Source of the DNA: Pseudomonas helvetica
GTDB taxonomy: Bacteria; Pseudomonadota; Gammaproteobacteria; Pseudomonadales; Pseudomonadaceae
Assembly: GCF_039908645.1 (NCBI RefSeq)
Contig: NZ_CP150917.1
Span: 2,801,501-2,865,500 of the forward strand
DNA: 64,000 bases
Direction of reading: 5' to 3'
Of this stretch, positions 22,764 through 31,191 are shown in pieces. The notes beneath the pieces are model-generated. The model worked only from the letters and a program-made list of their open reading frames with translations. It was not told the DNA's origin and did no database searches. A program made the position numbers and the translations under genes. Positions within the stretch are counted from its first letter, which is position 1; the number at the start of each line of letters is the position of its first letter.

Positions 22764-24389
22764 CTAGAAAATATAGTCGGTGGTGAGGAAACTCGACTCC
22801 CGTCCGCGGATGATGTCGCTGATCAGTTCCTTGTTGCTCTCCTGGAACTTGGTCGCCACCAGCGTGCGGATCGAGAAAGTCCGCAACGCGTCGTGCACCG
22901 ACAGCGTGCCTTCAGCCGAATTCTTGCGCCCGTTGAACGGGAAGGTGTCCGGGCCGCGCTGGCACTGGGCGTTGATGTTGATCCGCCCGACCTGATTGGC
23001 AAAGATATCCACCAGCCGCCCAACCTCGGCGGGATTGGTGCCGAACAGGCTCAATTGCTGTCCGAAGTCTGACTCGAGGACGTAGTCGATCACAGTGTCC
23101 AGGTCACGATAAGGCACGATCGGCACCACCGGGCCGAACTGCTCTTCATGATAGACGCGCATGTCGGTGGTCACCGGGTACAGCACCGCCGGATAGAAGA
23201 ACGAACCGCGTGCCTGGCCGCCATTCTCGTTCACCACGTTGGCGCCTTTTCTCACGGCATCGTCCATCAGCCCATGCAGGTAATCGACCTTGCCTGACTC
23301 CGGCAGCGGCGTCAGAGACACACCGCTTTCCCACGGCATGCCGGGTTTGAGCGAGGCCAGCTTGTGGTTGAATTTCTCGATGAAACGGTCGACCACTTGC
23401 TCGTGAACGAAGAGGATTTTCAGCGCAGTGCAGCGCTGACCATTGAACGACAGCGAACCGGTGACGGCTTCGTTGACCGCATTGTCCAGATCCACCTCGG
23501 GCAGCACGATGCCGGGGTTTTTCGCGTCCAGCCCTAACGCTGCGCGCAAGCGGTGCGGTTTCGGGTGCAGTTTCTTCAGGTCACTGGCGGCCTTATTGGT
23601 GCCGATGAAGGCAAAGATGTCGATCTTGCCGCTGGCCATCAGCGCGCTGACGGTCTCGCGGCCGCTGCCGTAGATCACGTTGATCACCCCGGCCGGGAAG
23701 CTGTCGCGGAACGCTTCCAGCAACGGGCGAATCAGCAGGACGCCGAGCTTGGCCGGTTTGAACACCACGGTGTTGCCCATGATCAGCGCCGGAATCAGCG
23801 TGGTGAAGGTCTCGTTCAGCGGGTAGTTGTAAGGTCCCATGCACAAGGCGACGCCAAGCGGCACGCGGCGGATCTGGCCGAGCGTGTCCTGTTCCAGTTC
23901 AAATCGGCTGGAGCGACGGTCGAGTTCCTTGAGGGCGTTGATGGTGTCGACGATGTAATCGCAGGTACGGTCGAACTCTTTTTCCGAATCCTTGAGGTTC
24001 TTGCCGATCTCCCACATCAGCAACTTGACCACCGCCTCACGCTGTTCGCGCATGCGGGAGAGGAATGCTTCGACATGCTGAATCCGTTCGGCCACCCGCA
24101 TCGTTGGCCAGTTGCCCTGACCACGGTCATAGGCGCGGACGGCAGCATCGAGGGCGGTCAATGCGGTGTCGGCGTCGAGCAGTGGCGTGCTGCCGAGAAT
24201 GACTTGCTCATCACCGTTTTCGCCGGTCAGGTAGACCGGGCTGCGGACGATTGCCAGAGGGCCGTTCCAGATTTTCAGGACGCCATCGACAAGGTATTCA
24301 CGTTGCTCGGTTTGCCCGTCGAGACGGTATTGCTCCGGGATGTCGCGGGCGGTCGGGAACAGGTTGCCAAGGATGTTTTCTGTGCTCAT
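22764..24389 (-). CDS. gapN: aldehyde dehydrogenase, NADP-dependent glyceraldehyde-3-phosphate dehydrogenase type
   Basis: 541 residues from ATG 24389 (MSTENILGNLFPTARDIPEQ). The ALDH core is clear: GPYNYPLNETFTTLIPALIM, NTVVFKPAKLGVL, the catalytic cysteine in SLSFNGQRCTALKILF, and EEQFGPVVPIVPY. It follows the pattern annotated in pseudomonads as non-phosphorylating GapN, which oxidises glyceraldehyde-3-phosphate to 3-phosphoglycerate with NADP. The usual ELGGK segment carrying the general-base glutamate reads GLDAK here, which is odd (see findings). The substrate call is therefore moderate. Confidence 0.8.
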   Translation of the reverse strand: MSTENILGNLFPTARDIPEQYRLDGQTEQREYLVDGVLKIWNGPLAIVRSPVYLTGENGDEQVILGSTPLLDADTALTALDAAVRAYDRGQGNWPTMRVAERIQHVEAFLSRMREQREAVVKLLMWEIGKNLKDSEKEFDRTCDYIVDTINALKELDRRSSRFELEQDTLGQIRRVPLGVALCMGPYNYPLNETFTTLIPALIMGNTVVFKPAKLGVLLIRPLLEAFRDSFPAGVINVIYGSGRETVSALMASGKIDIFAFIGTNKAASDLKKLHPKPHRLRAALGLDAKNPGIVLPEVDLDNAVNEAVTGSLSFNGQRCTALKILFVHEQVVDRFIEKFNHKLASLKPGMPWESGVSLTPLPESGKVDYLHGLMDDAVRKGANVVNENGGQARGSFFYPAVLYPVTTDMRVYHEEQFGPVVPIVPYRDLDTVIDYVLESDFGQQLSLFGTNPAEVGRLVDIFANQVGRININAQCQRGPDTFPFNGRKNSAEGTLSVHDALRTFSIRTLVATKFQESNKELISDIIRGRESSFLTTDYIF

Positions 24390-24708
24390 GTCGCTACCCC
24401 GTCTGGATTGGGTGATGCGGATAAGGTTTTTATCGCCAGACACTGCCATGAGGTCAAGACCTGTCAGCCGTGTCTTTTTCTGGAATGACGGCGATGGCTA
24501 CACATCATTCTGATGCCGGTTTTGGCTCGGCATAGGATGTGCGCCATGATTAGCATTGCTGAATCGTTTTATCAGATTGCTTCGGCAACTGCTACGGAGG
24601 ATTTGAGCGACACCAGCACAGTTTCGTGTCTGCACCGCTCTTGCACCTTTCAACACACACAAACTGCCGCGTGCCGGGTAAACTTCATGCCTTTCCAGAG
24701 GAGTTCTC
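24390..24708. other. intergenic region between divergent gapN-like and DyP genes
   Basis: 319 bases holding the two divergent promoters. No open frame with coding character, repeat or clear operator was seen. The DyP gene has a good GAGGAG Shine-Dalgarno at the right edge. Confidence 0.5.
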
Positions 24709-25596
24709 ATGAGTTACTACCAGCCGGGCATCCTTGCCACCCCCGTTCCGCCTCAGGCGCGTCATTTGTTTTTCGCTCTCGAATCCGCCGAAGCTCTGCC
24801 GGCTGCGCTCGACAACCTGATGAAACTGGTGGACGGCAAGTCGGCAGTGGTCGGTTTTGGCAAGTCGCTGGTCAATGCACTGGGCGCGAAAGTAGCGGGG
24901 CTGCGACCGTTCCCGGCGATGATCGGCGTTGGCGTCGATAACCCTTCGACCCAACACGCGCTTTGGTGCTGGTTGCACGGTGAGGATCGCGGCGAGTTGC
25001 TTAATCGTAGCCGCGCCCTTGAAGTTGCGCTGGCTCCGGCGTTGCGCCTGGTGCAGATGAATGAAGCCTTCCGTCATATGAGTGGCCACGACCTGACAGG
25101 CTATGAAGACGGCACCGAAAACCCCCACGACGAAGCCGCCGTTGCCGCAGCGCTGGTGGCCGAGGGTGAGGACAGTCCGGTGGGTGGCAGCTTCGCCGCG
25201 ATCCAGCAGTGGCAGCATGACCTGAGCGGTTTTAATGCGATGCCGTCCCATGAGCAGGACAACATCATTGGTCGCCGCAAGAGCGACAACGAAGAACTCG
25301 ACGACGCGCCAATTTCCGCCCACGTCAAACGCACGGCCCAGGAAAGCTTCACCCCCGAAGCCTTCATTGTGCGCCGTTCGATGCCGTGGATCGAAGGTGA
25401 TCGTGCCGGCCTGATGTTCCTGGCCTTCGGTCATTCCTTCAACGCCTTCGAAGCCCAACTGCGCCGCATGAGTGGCCTGGAAGACGGCGTCGTTGACGGT
25501 CTGTACCGCATGAGCCGGCCGATCACCGGTGGTTACTACTGGTGCCCTCCGCTCAAGGACGGCCAGCTGGATCTGCGTGCACTGAACATCGGCTGA
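24709..25596 (+). CDS. Dyp-type heme peroxidase
   Basis: 295 residues. The family motif GXXDG is present as GYEDGTENP (about residues 130-138), the proximal heme histidine lies in ISAHVKRTAQ (about residue 205), and the distal arginine is in FIVRRSMPW. No Tat or Sec signal is present, so it is cytoplasmic or an encapsulin-type cargo, but no encapsulin gene is adjacent. DyP peroxidases oxidise dyes and phenolics with hydrogen peroxide. It belongs to the B-type (YfeX/TyrA-like) group by length. Confidence 0.93.
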   Translation: MSYYQPGILATPVPPQARHLFFALESAEALPAALDNLMKLVDGKSAVVGFGKSLVNALGAKVAGLRPFPAMIGVGVDNPSTQHALWCWLHGEDRGELLNRSRALEVALAPALRLVQMNEAFRHMSGHDLTGYEDGTENPHDEAAVAAALVAEGEDSPVGGSFAAIQQWQHDLSGFNAMPSHEQDNIIGRRKSDNEELDDAPISAHVKRTAQESFTPEAFIVRRSMPWIEGDRAGLMFLAFGHSFNAFEAQLRRMSGLEDGVVDGLYRMSRPITGGYYWCPPLKDGQLDLRALNIG

Positions 25597-25612
25597 AGAC
25601 CAACGCAGATCC

Positions 25613-25693
25613 TGTAGGAGCAAAGCTTGCTCGCGATGAACGATATCGCGGTGTATCAGACATACCGCCATCGCGGGCAAGCCTTGCTCCTAC
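25613..25693. repeat. REP-type inverted pair
   Basis: GTAGGAGCAAAGCTTGCTCG at 25614 onward pairs with the inverted copy ending at 25693, each arm about 25 bases with a few mismatches. This is a common intergenic repeat type in Pseudomonas. It lies between convergent genes. Confidence 0.85.
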
Positions 25694-25718
25694 GGATCGG
25701 GGGGGCGCTAATCGCTTT

Positions 25719-27464
25719 TTACTGTGCGGCGGGGGCATAGACTTCGCGGCCGGCGAACCAGGTGCTCAGCACCCGAGTGTCGTGCAGGGCTTTTTCGTCG
25801 ACCTTGAACACATCGCGGTCGACGATAATGAAGTCCGCCTGCTTGCCGGGCTCAAGCGAACCGATCTGCTGTTCCAGGCCAATGGTGCGGGCGGCGTTGA
25901 CGGTGTAGGCGTAGAACATGCTCTCGCGATCGATGCCCTCGGCGGCGTTCAACACACCTTTGGGCCCGACACGGGTGATGGCCTGGGCCATCGCATTGAA
26001 CGGGTTCGGCGATGACACCGGCCAGTCACTCGCACCGGCAATCGTTGCGCCTTGCTTGAGCAACGAGTGCGCCGGGTACTGATAGCGGAAGGCGAGCGCG
26101 CTGACGTACGGCTTGATCATGTCCAGGGTGTACTCGTCAGCCGAGGCCCAGAGCAACTGCATCGAGGCGATCACATTGAGTGGCTTGAAGCGGGCGAACT
26201 CCTTGGGGTTGACCAGTTGCAGGTGGGTGATGGAGTGGGTCACGCCGCTTTGCCGATCCTTGCGCGCCTGCTCGATCCCGTTCAACGACTCGCGCACCGC
26301 ACGGTCGCCAATGGCGTGGATGTGCACCAGCCAGCCGCGTTGGTCGGCGGCACTGACCAGCTCACCGAAATGCGCCGGATCGATCAACAGCTCACCCTGT
26401 TTGTGCGAGTTGTTATAGGGATTGATCAGCGCCGCGCTCTGCGCCGGAAATTCCAGTACGCCGTCGGCGAAAATCTTGATGCCGGGCAGGCTCAGGTTCG
26501 GGATGTCCTGGAACTGCTTGCGCACCGTGTCCAGCGTCCCCAGATCGGCCGGGCGGCTTCGCGGGTTGGCCACCAGCAGCGCGGCGATGTGCGCGCTCAT
26601 GGCCCCGGTTTCAGACAGCGCCTTGTACACCGGCAGGACGCCGACGGTTTTCTCCGTGGGCTTGAGGGCGAACACCGGTTCCCCCGGCGCGGCGTTGGCG
26701 GCCGGGTCCATCCAGGCCGTGATACCCAGACTGTTGTTGAACCGCAGCGCAGCCTGGGCGGCTCGCAGCAGGTCCGCCGGACTGGCTTTGGGCATGATCG
26801 AAGCGACCCGGTCCCAACCCGCATCCACCAGAAAACCGTTGGGCGCGCCATTCGCCAGGCGGCCGATAGTGTCGCGCTCGGCGGCGGGCAGGGTGTTGAT
26901 CAGCGCGGCGTCGATCCCGGCACGCGTGAGCATTACGTTGTTGGCCCAGGCGGTGTGGTGGTCGCTGCCGGTGAACACGATCGGCACCTGCGCCCATTCA
27001 CCCTGGTTGAAACGCTGGGCAAAGGCTTCGGCTTGCGCCCAGTAGGTCGAACTCATGCCGGCCACACTCAGCACATCGCCGTGTTTTGCCTTGCCGTCGT
27101 CACGCCAGCCGCGCAGACGTTTTTCCAACTCATCGAGACTGACCTGTTCATCTTCCATGTTGGCCGAGGCCAGTTCGAGGCCGCCGAAGATCGCGTGTGA
27201 ATGGCTGTCGATCAGGCCGGGCATCAGGGTTTTACCCGCCAGATCGATGACCCGGGTCGAGGGCTCGATCAACGCCTTGATCTGCGCGTCGCTGCCGACC
27301 TGCAACACTTTGCCGTCCTCCACTGCCAGGGCCTGGACCTTGGGTTGGGCGTGGTCGGCGGTGAAGATCTTGCCGTTGATCAATACCAGATCGGCGGCGG
27401 CCATGGCTTCCATCGAGGCAAAAGCCACGGCGCAGCTCAGGAGTGTCGGGATAACTCTATTCAT
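25719..27464 (-). CDS. periplasmic amidohydrolase family 3 protein (YtcJ-like)
   Basis: 581 residues with a signal peptide (LLSCAVAFASMEAMAA, cleaved near residue 23). Amidohydrolase landmarks: VIDLAGKTLMPGLIDSHSHA with the metal-binding HSH, a later HIHAIGDRA, GASDWPVSSPNPF, and the C-terminal LEPGKQADFIIVDRD strand. YtcJ-type enzymes hydrolyse amide or N-formyl bonds, with substrates mostly unknown. It is divergent from a LysR gene (27569), its likely regulator. Another relative occurs at 45260-47218. Confidence 0.92.
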   Translation of the reverse strand: MNRVIPTLLSCAVAFASMEAMAAADLVLINGKIFTADHAQPKVQALAVEDGKVLQVGSDAQIKALIEPSTRVIDLAGKTLMPGLIDSHSHAIFGGLELASANMEDEQVSLDELEKRLRGWRDDGKAKHGDVLSVAGMSSTYWAQAEAFAQRFNQGEWAQVPIVFTGSDHHTAWANNVMLTRAGIDAALINTLPAAERDTIGRLANGAPNGFLVDAGWDRVASIMPKASPADLLRAAQAALRFNNSLGITAWMDPAANAAPGEPVFALKPTEKTVGVLPVYKALSETGAMSAHIAALLVANPRSRPADLGTLDTVRKQFQDIPNLSLPGIKIFADGVLEFPAQSAALINPYNNSHKQGELLIDPAHFGELVSAADQRGWLVHIHAIGDRAVRESLNGIEQARKDRQSGVTHSITHLQLVNPKEFARFKPLNVIASMQLLWASADEYTLDMIKPYVSALAFRYQYPAHSLLKQGATIAGASDWPVSSPNPFNAMAQAITRVGPKGVLNAAEGIDRESMFYAYTVNAARTIGLEQQIGSLEPGKQADFIIVDRDVFKVDEKALHDTRVLSTWFAGREVYAPAAQ

Positions 27465-27568
27465 GCGGGATGCCTTGTTTTTATTCGTCTGGCAGCGAGA
27501 CTAGTGGCTTGGCACGCTGGGCAGAACACCTGAAACCAGCAAAACCCTTTTGCCTGAATGGAAAAACC

Positions 27569-28486
27569 ATGGACACGCTCAGTGCCTTGAAAATGTTTGT
27601 TGCGACCGCGGAGCACGGCAGTTTCAGCCGTGCCGCGCAGCAACTGGGCAAGACCCCGTCGGCGCTGACCAAAGCGGTCAGTCATCTGGAGGATGAGCTG
27701 GGTGCGCGCTTGTTCGAGCGCAGCACGCGGCGCACTTTATTGACTGAGGTCGGGCGGCTTTATCTGGAGACCGCGCGCCAGGTGTTGCAACGCCTGCAAG
27801 AGGTCAGCGAAGAGATCCTGCAGGTGCAGCATGGTTTGCAGGGCACGCTGAAAATCACTGCGCCGCTGGCCTTTGGTCGGGCCTTTCTCGACGAGGCGTG
27901 CGCAGGCTTTCTCGATGAGTACCCGCAAATCAGTTTGCACATCGACCTGTGCGATGAGTTCGTCGATCTGCTCGAAAGCGGCTACGACCTGGCGTTGCGT
28001 GAAGGTCATGACGACCTGCCCGGACAGATCGCCCGAGTCATCGGTGAGAATCGCCTGGCCCTGTGTGCCAGCCCGGATTACCTGGCGCGCAACCCGGTTC
28101 CGGTGACGCCGCAGACCCTCGATCAGCATCACTGGCTGCTCTATCACCATGCGGCCCTGAGCCGTGAATTCTGGTGGGTCGAGCGCGACGGTCAACGGCT
28201 CAGCTTGCCCCAGCCGTCGCGGCCGCGCCTGAAGAGCGACAATTACGACTTGCTGCTGGCCAGTGCGCTGGCGGGACGCGGGCTGCTGCACGCACCGCTG
28301 TGGAGTGCCGCGCCGTATCTGGCGGATGGCCGGCTGGTGCGGTTGATGGCCGACTACGAGATTGATCCGGACGCGTTCGGTTCGCACATCCTGGCGGTGT
28401 ATCCCAGCCACCGTCGCGCCACTGCCAAGGTGGCGGCTTTCATCGATTTCATTTCGGTTTTTCTGCGCCAGCGCGGCTTGGGCTAA
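27569..28486 (+). CDS. LysR-family regulator (CrgA/DmlR-like)
   Basis: 305 residues from ATG 27569, chosen by the normal LysR start MDTLSALKMFVATAEHGSFS; the frame is open further upstream but not conserved. The helix-turn-helix is RAAQQLGKTPSALTKAVSHL. LLTEVGRLYLETARQVLQRL and GTLKITAPLAFGRAFL place it in the large CrgA/DmlR group. Its start is about 100 bases from the divergent amidohydrolase start. Confidence 0.93.
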   Translation: MDTLSALKMFVATAEHGSFSRAAQQLGKTPSALTKAVSHLEDELGARLFERSTRRTLLTEVGRLYLETARQVLQRLQEVSEEILQVQHGLQGTLKITAPLAFGRAFLDEACAGFLDEYPQISLHIDLCDEFVDLLESGYDLALREGHDDLPGQIARVIGENRLALCASPDYLARNPVPVTPQTLDQHHWLLYHHAALSREFWWVERDGQRLSLPQPSRPRLKSDNYDLLLASALAGRGLLHAPLWSAAPYLADGRLVRLMADYEIDPDAFGSHILAVYPSHRRATAKVAAFIDFISVFLRQRGLG

Positions 28487-28526
28487 GCGTTACGACTGGC
28501 GGTTATTGTCAGGAAAACCCGAGAGG

Positions 28527-28540
28527 AGTACAAATGTACT
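28527..28540. promoter_or_regulatory. LexA2-type operator overlapping the lexA2 start
   Basis: AGTAC-AAAT-GTACT is a perfect interrupted palindrome. It matches the AGTAC-N4-GTGCT type box described for the second LexA of P. putida, rather than the E. coli CTGT-N8-ACAG box. It covers the spacer and ATG of lexA2 (28534), so bound repressor would block both transcription and translation start. Confidence 0.8.
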
Positions 28541-29151
28541 CCATGACGACTTTGACTCCCCGCCGTACTGCCATCCTGACCTTCATCCGCGACCGTATCG
28601 CGCAACAAGGCCAGTCACCGAGCCTCGCTGAAATCAGCGAGGCGTTCGGTTTTGCCTCACGCAGCGTGGCGCGCAAGCATGTGGTGGCGCTGACCGAGGC
28701 CGGTTTCATCGAGGTCAATCCGCACCAGGCCCGCGGTATTCGCTTGCTCAATCAGCCGCGTCGCCCCGAGTTGCTGGACATCCCGGTACTCGGGCGGGTG
28801 GCCGCCGGTGTGCCGATGGGCGTCGATGCCGAGGTGCACAGCCGCTTGTGGCTGGATCCGGCAATGTTCTCGCGCACACCGGACTACTTGCTGCGGGTTC
28901 AGGGCGACTCGATGATCGGCGACGGCATTCTCGACGGTGATCTGGTGGGCGTGCGCCGCAGTGCCGAGGTGCGGAACGGCCAGATCGTCGTTGCGCGGCT
29001 TGAGGGCGAAGTCACCATCAAGCGCTTTGAGCGGGTAGGGGACAGCGTGCGGTTGCTGCCGCGCAACCCGGATTACAGCCCCATTGTGGTCGCCGCCGAT
29101 CAGGACCTGGCGATTGAAGGGGTGTTCTGCGGTCTGGTGAGGCAAGGGTGA
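28534..29151 (+). CDS. lexA2: LexA2 repressor of the mutagenesis cassette
   Basis: 205 residues. The N-terminal winged helix includes SPSLAEISEAFGFASRSVAR. The self-cleavage site is Ala91-Gly92 in VLGRVAAGVPMG, and the Ser/Lys dyad is Ser126 (QGDSMIGDGI) and Lys163 (GEVTIKRF), so autocleavage is intact. ATG 28534 is preferred to ATG 28543 because GAGAGGAG lies 5 bases upstream of it. It opens a four-gene operon with imuA, imuB and dnaE2. LexA2 represses this operon and is inactivated by RecA filaments after DNA damage. Confidence 0.95.
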   Translation: MYSMTTLTPRRTAILTFIRDRIAQQGQSPSLAEISEAFGFASRSVARKHVVALTEAGFIEVNPHQARGIRLLNQPRRPELLDIPVLGRVAAGVPMGVDAEVHSRLWLDPAMFSRTPDYLLRVQGDSMIGDGILDGDLVGVRRSAEVRNGQIVVARLEGEVTIKRFERVGDSVRLLPRNPDYSPIVVAADQDLAIEGVFCGLVRQG

Positions 29152-29768
29152 TGGGCGCCGTCGTTGCGCTGGATACGCTGTTCAATGGCGGCCAGGTCTG
29201 GAAAGGCCGGCCCGCGCCGCCGAGCATCAGCCCGCAACCGACCGGGCATGCGGCACTGGACGCGGCGTTGCCCAGCGGCGGCTGGCCGGAAGCGGCACTG
29301 AGCGAAATCCTTGTCGCCGGGCAGGGCGTGGGCGAGTTGCAGCTGGTATGGCCAACCTTGGCCCGACTGACGACCGCCGGTGAGCGGGTGGTGCTGGTAG
29401 CGCCGCCGTATGTGCCGTATCCCCAAGCCTGGCAGAACGCCGGGGTGGATTTGCGGCAATTGTCGATCATCCAGGCCAGTGACCGCGAGGCACTGTGGGC
29501 GGCGGAACAATGCCTGCGCTCAGGCAGTTGCGGGGCGGTGTTGTGCTGGCCGCAACAGGCGGATGACCGCGCCTTGCGCCGTTTGCAGGTGGCGGCGGAA
29601 ACCGGGCAGACCCTGGCGTTTGCCTATCGCTCGATCAAGGACGCCATCAATCCTTCGCCGGCAGCCCTGCGCATCGCCATCGATTCAAGGCCCGCGCAGT
29701 TAAGGGTGCTCAAGTGCCGTGGCGGGCTGGCCCGTTCGGCACCGATTGCCTTCGCCACGGGGCAGTGA
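29151..29768 (+). CDS. imuA: ImuA, RecA-like accessory factor of the ImuB/DnaE2 mutasome
   Basis: 205 residues. The start ATG overlaps the lexA2 stop (TGATG), and a GTG immediately before is an alternative. The sequence (LDAALPSGGWPEAALSEILV, GELQLVWPTLARLT, VLVAPPYVPYPQAWQNAGVD) is a RecA/SulA-like fold without a full Walker A, as in ImuA proteins, some of which are called SulA-like in databases. ImuA binds ImuB and RecA and is needed for damage-induced mutagenesis. Translationally coupled on both sides. Confidence 0.93.
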   Translation: MGAVVALDTLFNGGQVWKGRPAPPSISPQPTGHAALDAALPSGGWPEAALSEILVAGQGVGELQLVWPTLARLTTAGERVVLVAPPYVPYPQAWQNAGVDLRQLSIIQASDREALWAAEQCLRSGSCGAVLCWPQQADDRALRRLQVAAETGQTLAFAYRSIKDAINPSPAALRIAIDSRPAQLRVLKCRGGLARSAPIAFATGQ

Positions 29769-29775
29769 GGTTGGC

Positions 29776-31191
29776 ATGCGCTGGGTCTGTATCCTTTTCC
29801 CGCAACTGGCGCTGGACGCGGTGTTGCGTCAGCGCAGCGATCCTGACGAACCGTTGGTGTTGCTGAGCGGCCCGGCGCAGCGTCGGGTGTTGCAAGCGGT
29901 CAATGCGCCGGCGCGAGCATTGGGGCTGCGTCCGGGCCAGTCGATGACCGCCGCCCAGGCCTTGAGCAAGGCCTTTGTCAGCGCCGACTATGACGTGGCC
30001 GAAATCGAGCATTGGCAGCAGTTTCTCGCCGCCTGGGCCTATCGCTTCAGCTCCCAGGTCAGCGTGCATTACCCGCGTGCGGTGCTGTTTGAAATCGAAT
30101 CGAGCCTGGGGCTGTTCGGGCCTTGGTCGCAGTTCGAGGCGCGGTTGCGCGCAGAGCTCACGGCACTGGGGTTTCGCCATCGACTGGTCGCGGCGCCCAA
30201 CCCGCTGGCCGCACGGGTCCTGGCCAATGCCTACGACGGTCTGGCGGTGCCGGACAATGATGCGTTACGGCAATTGCTCGGGCAGATGCCGGTCGAGCGG
30301 ATCGGGCTTGAGCAAACGGTCGCCACCGCACTGTCGCGCATGGGCTTGCGCACCTTGGGCCAGGTTCAGGCGCTGCCGCGTCAAACCCTGGCCCGACGCT
30401 TCGAGGCGCAAGTGCTCAAGCACCTCGATACCTTGTTGGGCGAACGGCCGCTGGCCCTGGGGTTTTATCTGCCGCCGGACCGTTTCGATGTGCGGATCGA
30501 GCTGAATTTCGATGTGCAATCCCATCAGGCATTGCTGTTCCCCTTGCGCCGGCTGACCGGTGATCTCTCGGCGTTCCTCTGTGGCCGGGACAGCGGCGTG
30601 CAGCGCTTTGACCTGCATCTGGAACACGCCGGGTTGCCGGACACGCTGATCAAGGTCGGCCTGCTGAGCGCCGAGCGCGACCCGGCGATGCTCTTCGAAC
30701 TCGCGCGCGGTCGGCTGGAACAGGTGCAGGTCGAGGCGCCGGTACGCGGTTTTCGGCTGTCGGCGCAGGACTTGCCAAGCTTCGTCCCGCAGCGCCGGGA
30801 GCTGTTCGACGAACGCCCGCAACAGTCCTTGCCCTGGGAACAACTGCGCGAACGCTTGCGTGCGCGGCTCGGGGATGAGGCGGTGCAGGGCCTGGGTTTT
30901 CAGTCCGATCACCGGCCGGAGTGTGCCTGGCTGCCGAATGCACAACCTCAGGCCTGTCCGGCGCTGCCTGATGTACAGCGTCCCGGCTGGTTGCTGACCG
31001 AGCCGTTACCCGTGCACGAAGGCACGGCGCGCATCCTCATGGGGCCGGAGCGCATCGAGTCCGGCTGGTGGGATGGCGCCGACGTGCGCCGCGATTACTA
31101 CCTGATCGAAACCCGCACAGGCTCCAAGGCCTGGGCCTATCGTACGGTGGGCGAGGCCGGGCCGCTGTGGCTGCAAGGCTGGTTCGCATGA
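29776..31191 (+). CDS. imuB: ImuB, Y-family polymerase-like protein without active site
   Basis: 471 residues from ATG 29776 ([20 protein letters not shown]). It has the Y-family fold (palm/finger, then HhH at [20 protein letters not shown], then little finger), but the catalytic aspartate and glutamate residues are not in place (ILFPQLALD instead of the DxD motif). It acts as the adaptor linking the beta clamp, ImuA and DnaE2. A clamp-binding-type segment lies near the C-terminus. It overlaps dnaE2 by four bases (ATGA). Confidence 0.95.
   Translation: MRWVCILFPQLALDAVLRQRSDPDEPLVLLSGPAQRRVLQAVNAPARALGLRPGQSMTAAQALSKAFVSADYDVAEIEHWQQFLAAWAYRFSSQVSVHYPRAVLFEIESSLGLFGPWSQFEARLRAELTALGFRHRLVAAPNPLAARVLANAYDGLAVPDNDALRQLLGQMPVERIGLEQTVATALSRMGLRTLGQVQALPRQTLARRFEAQVLKHLDTLLGERPLALGFYLPPDRFDVRIELNFDVQSHQALLFPLRRLTGDLSAFLCGRDSGVQRFDLHLEHAGLPDTLIKVGLLSAERDPAMLFELARGRLEQVQVEAPVRGFRLSAQDLPSFVPQRRELFDERPQQSLPWEQLRERLRARLGDEAVQGLGFQSDHRPECAWLPNAQPQACPALPDVQRPGWLLTEPLPVHEGTARILMGPERIESGWWDGADVRRDYYLIETRTGSKAWAYRTVGEAGPLWLQGWFA

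Noticed and set aside
25613..25693. Possible CRISPR-like repeats among the intergenic palindromes (also 41639-41783, 43703-43835, 45093-45183)
   Set aside because: These are single inverted pairs of REP type. There is no array of direct repeats with spacers and no cas gene.
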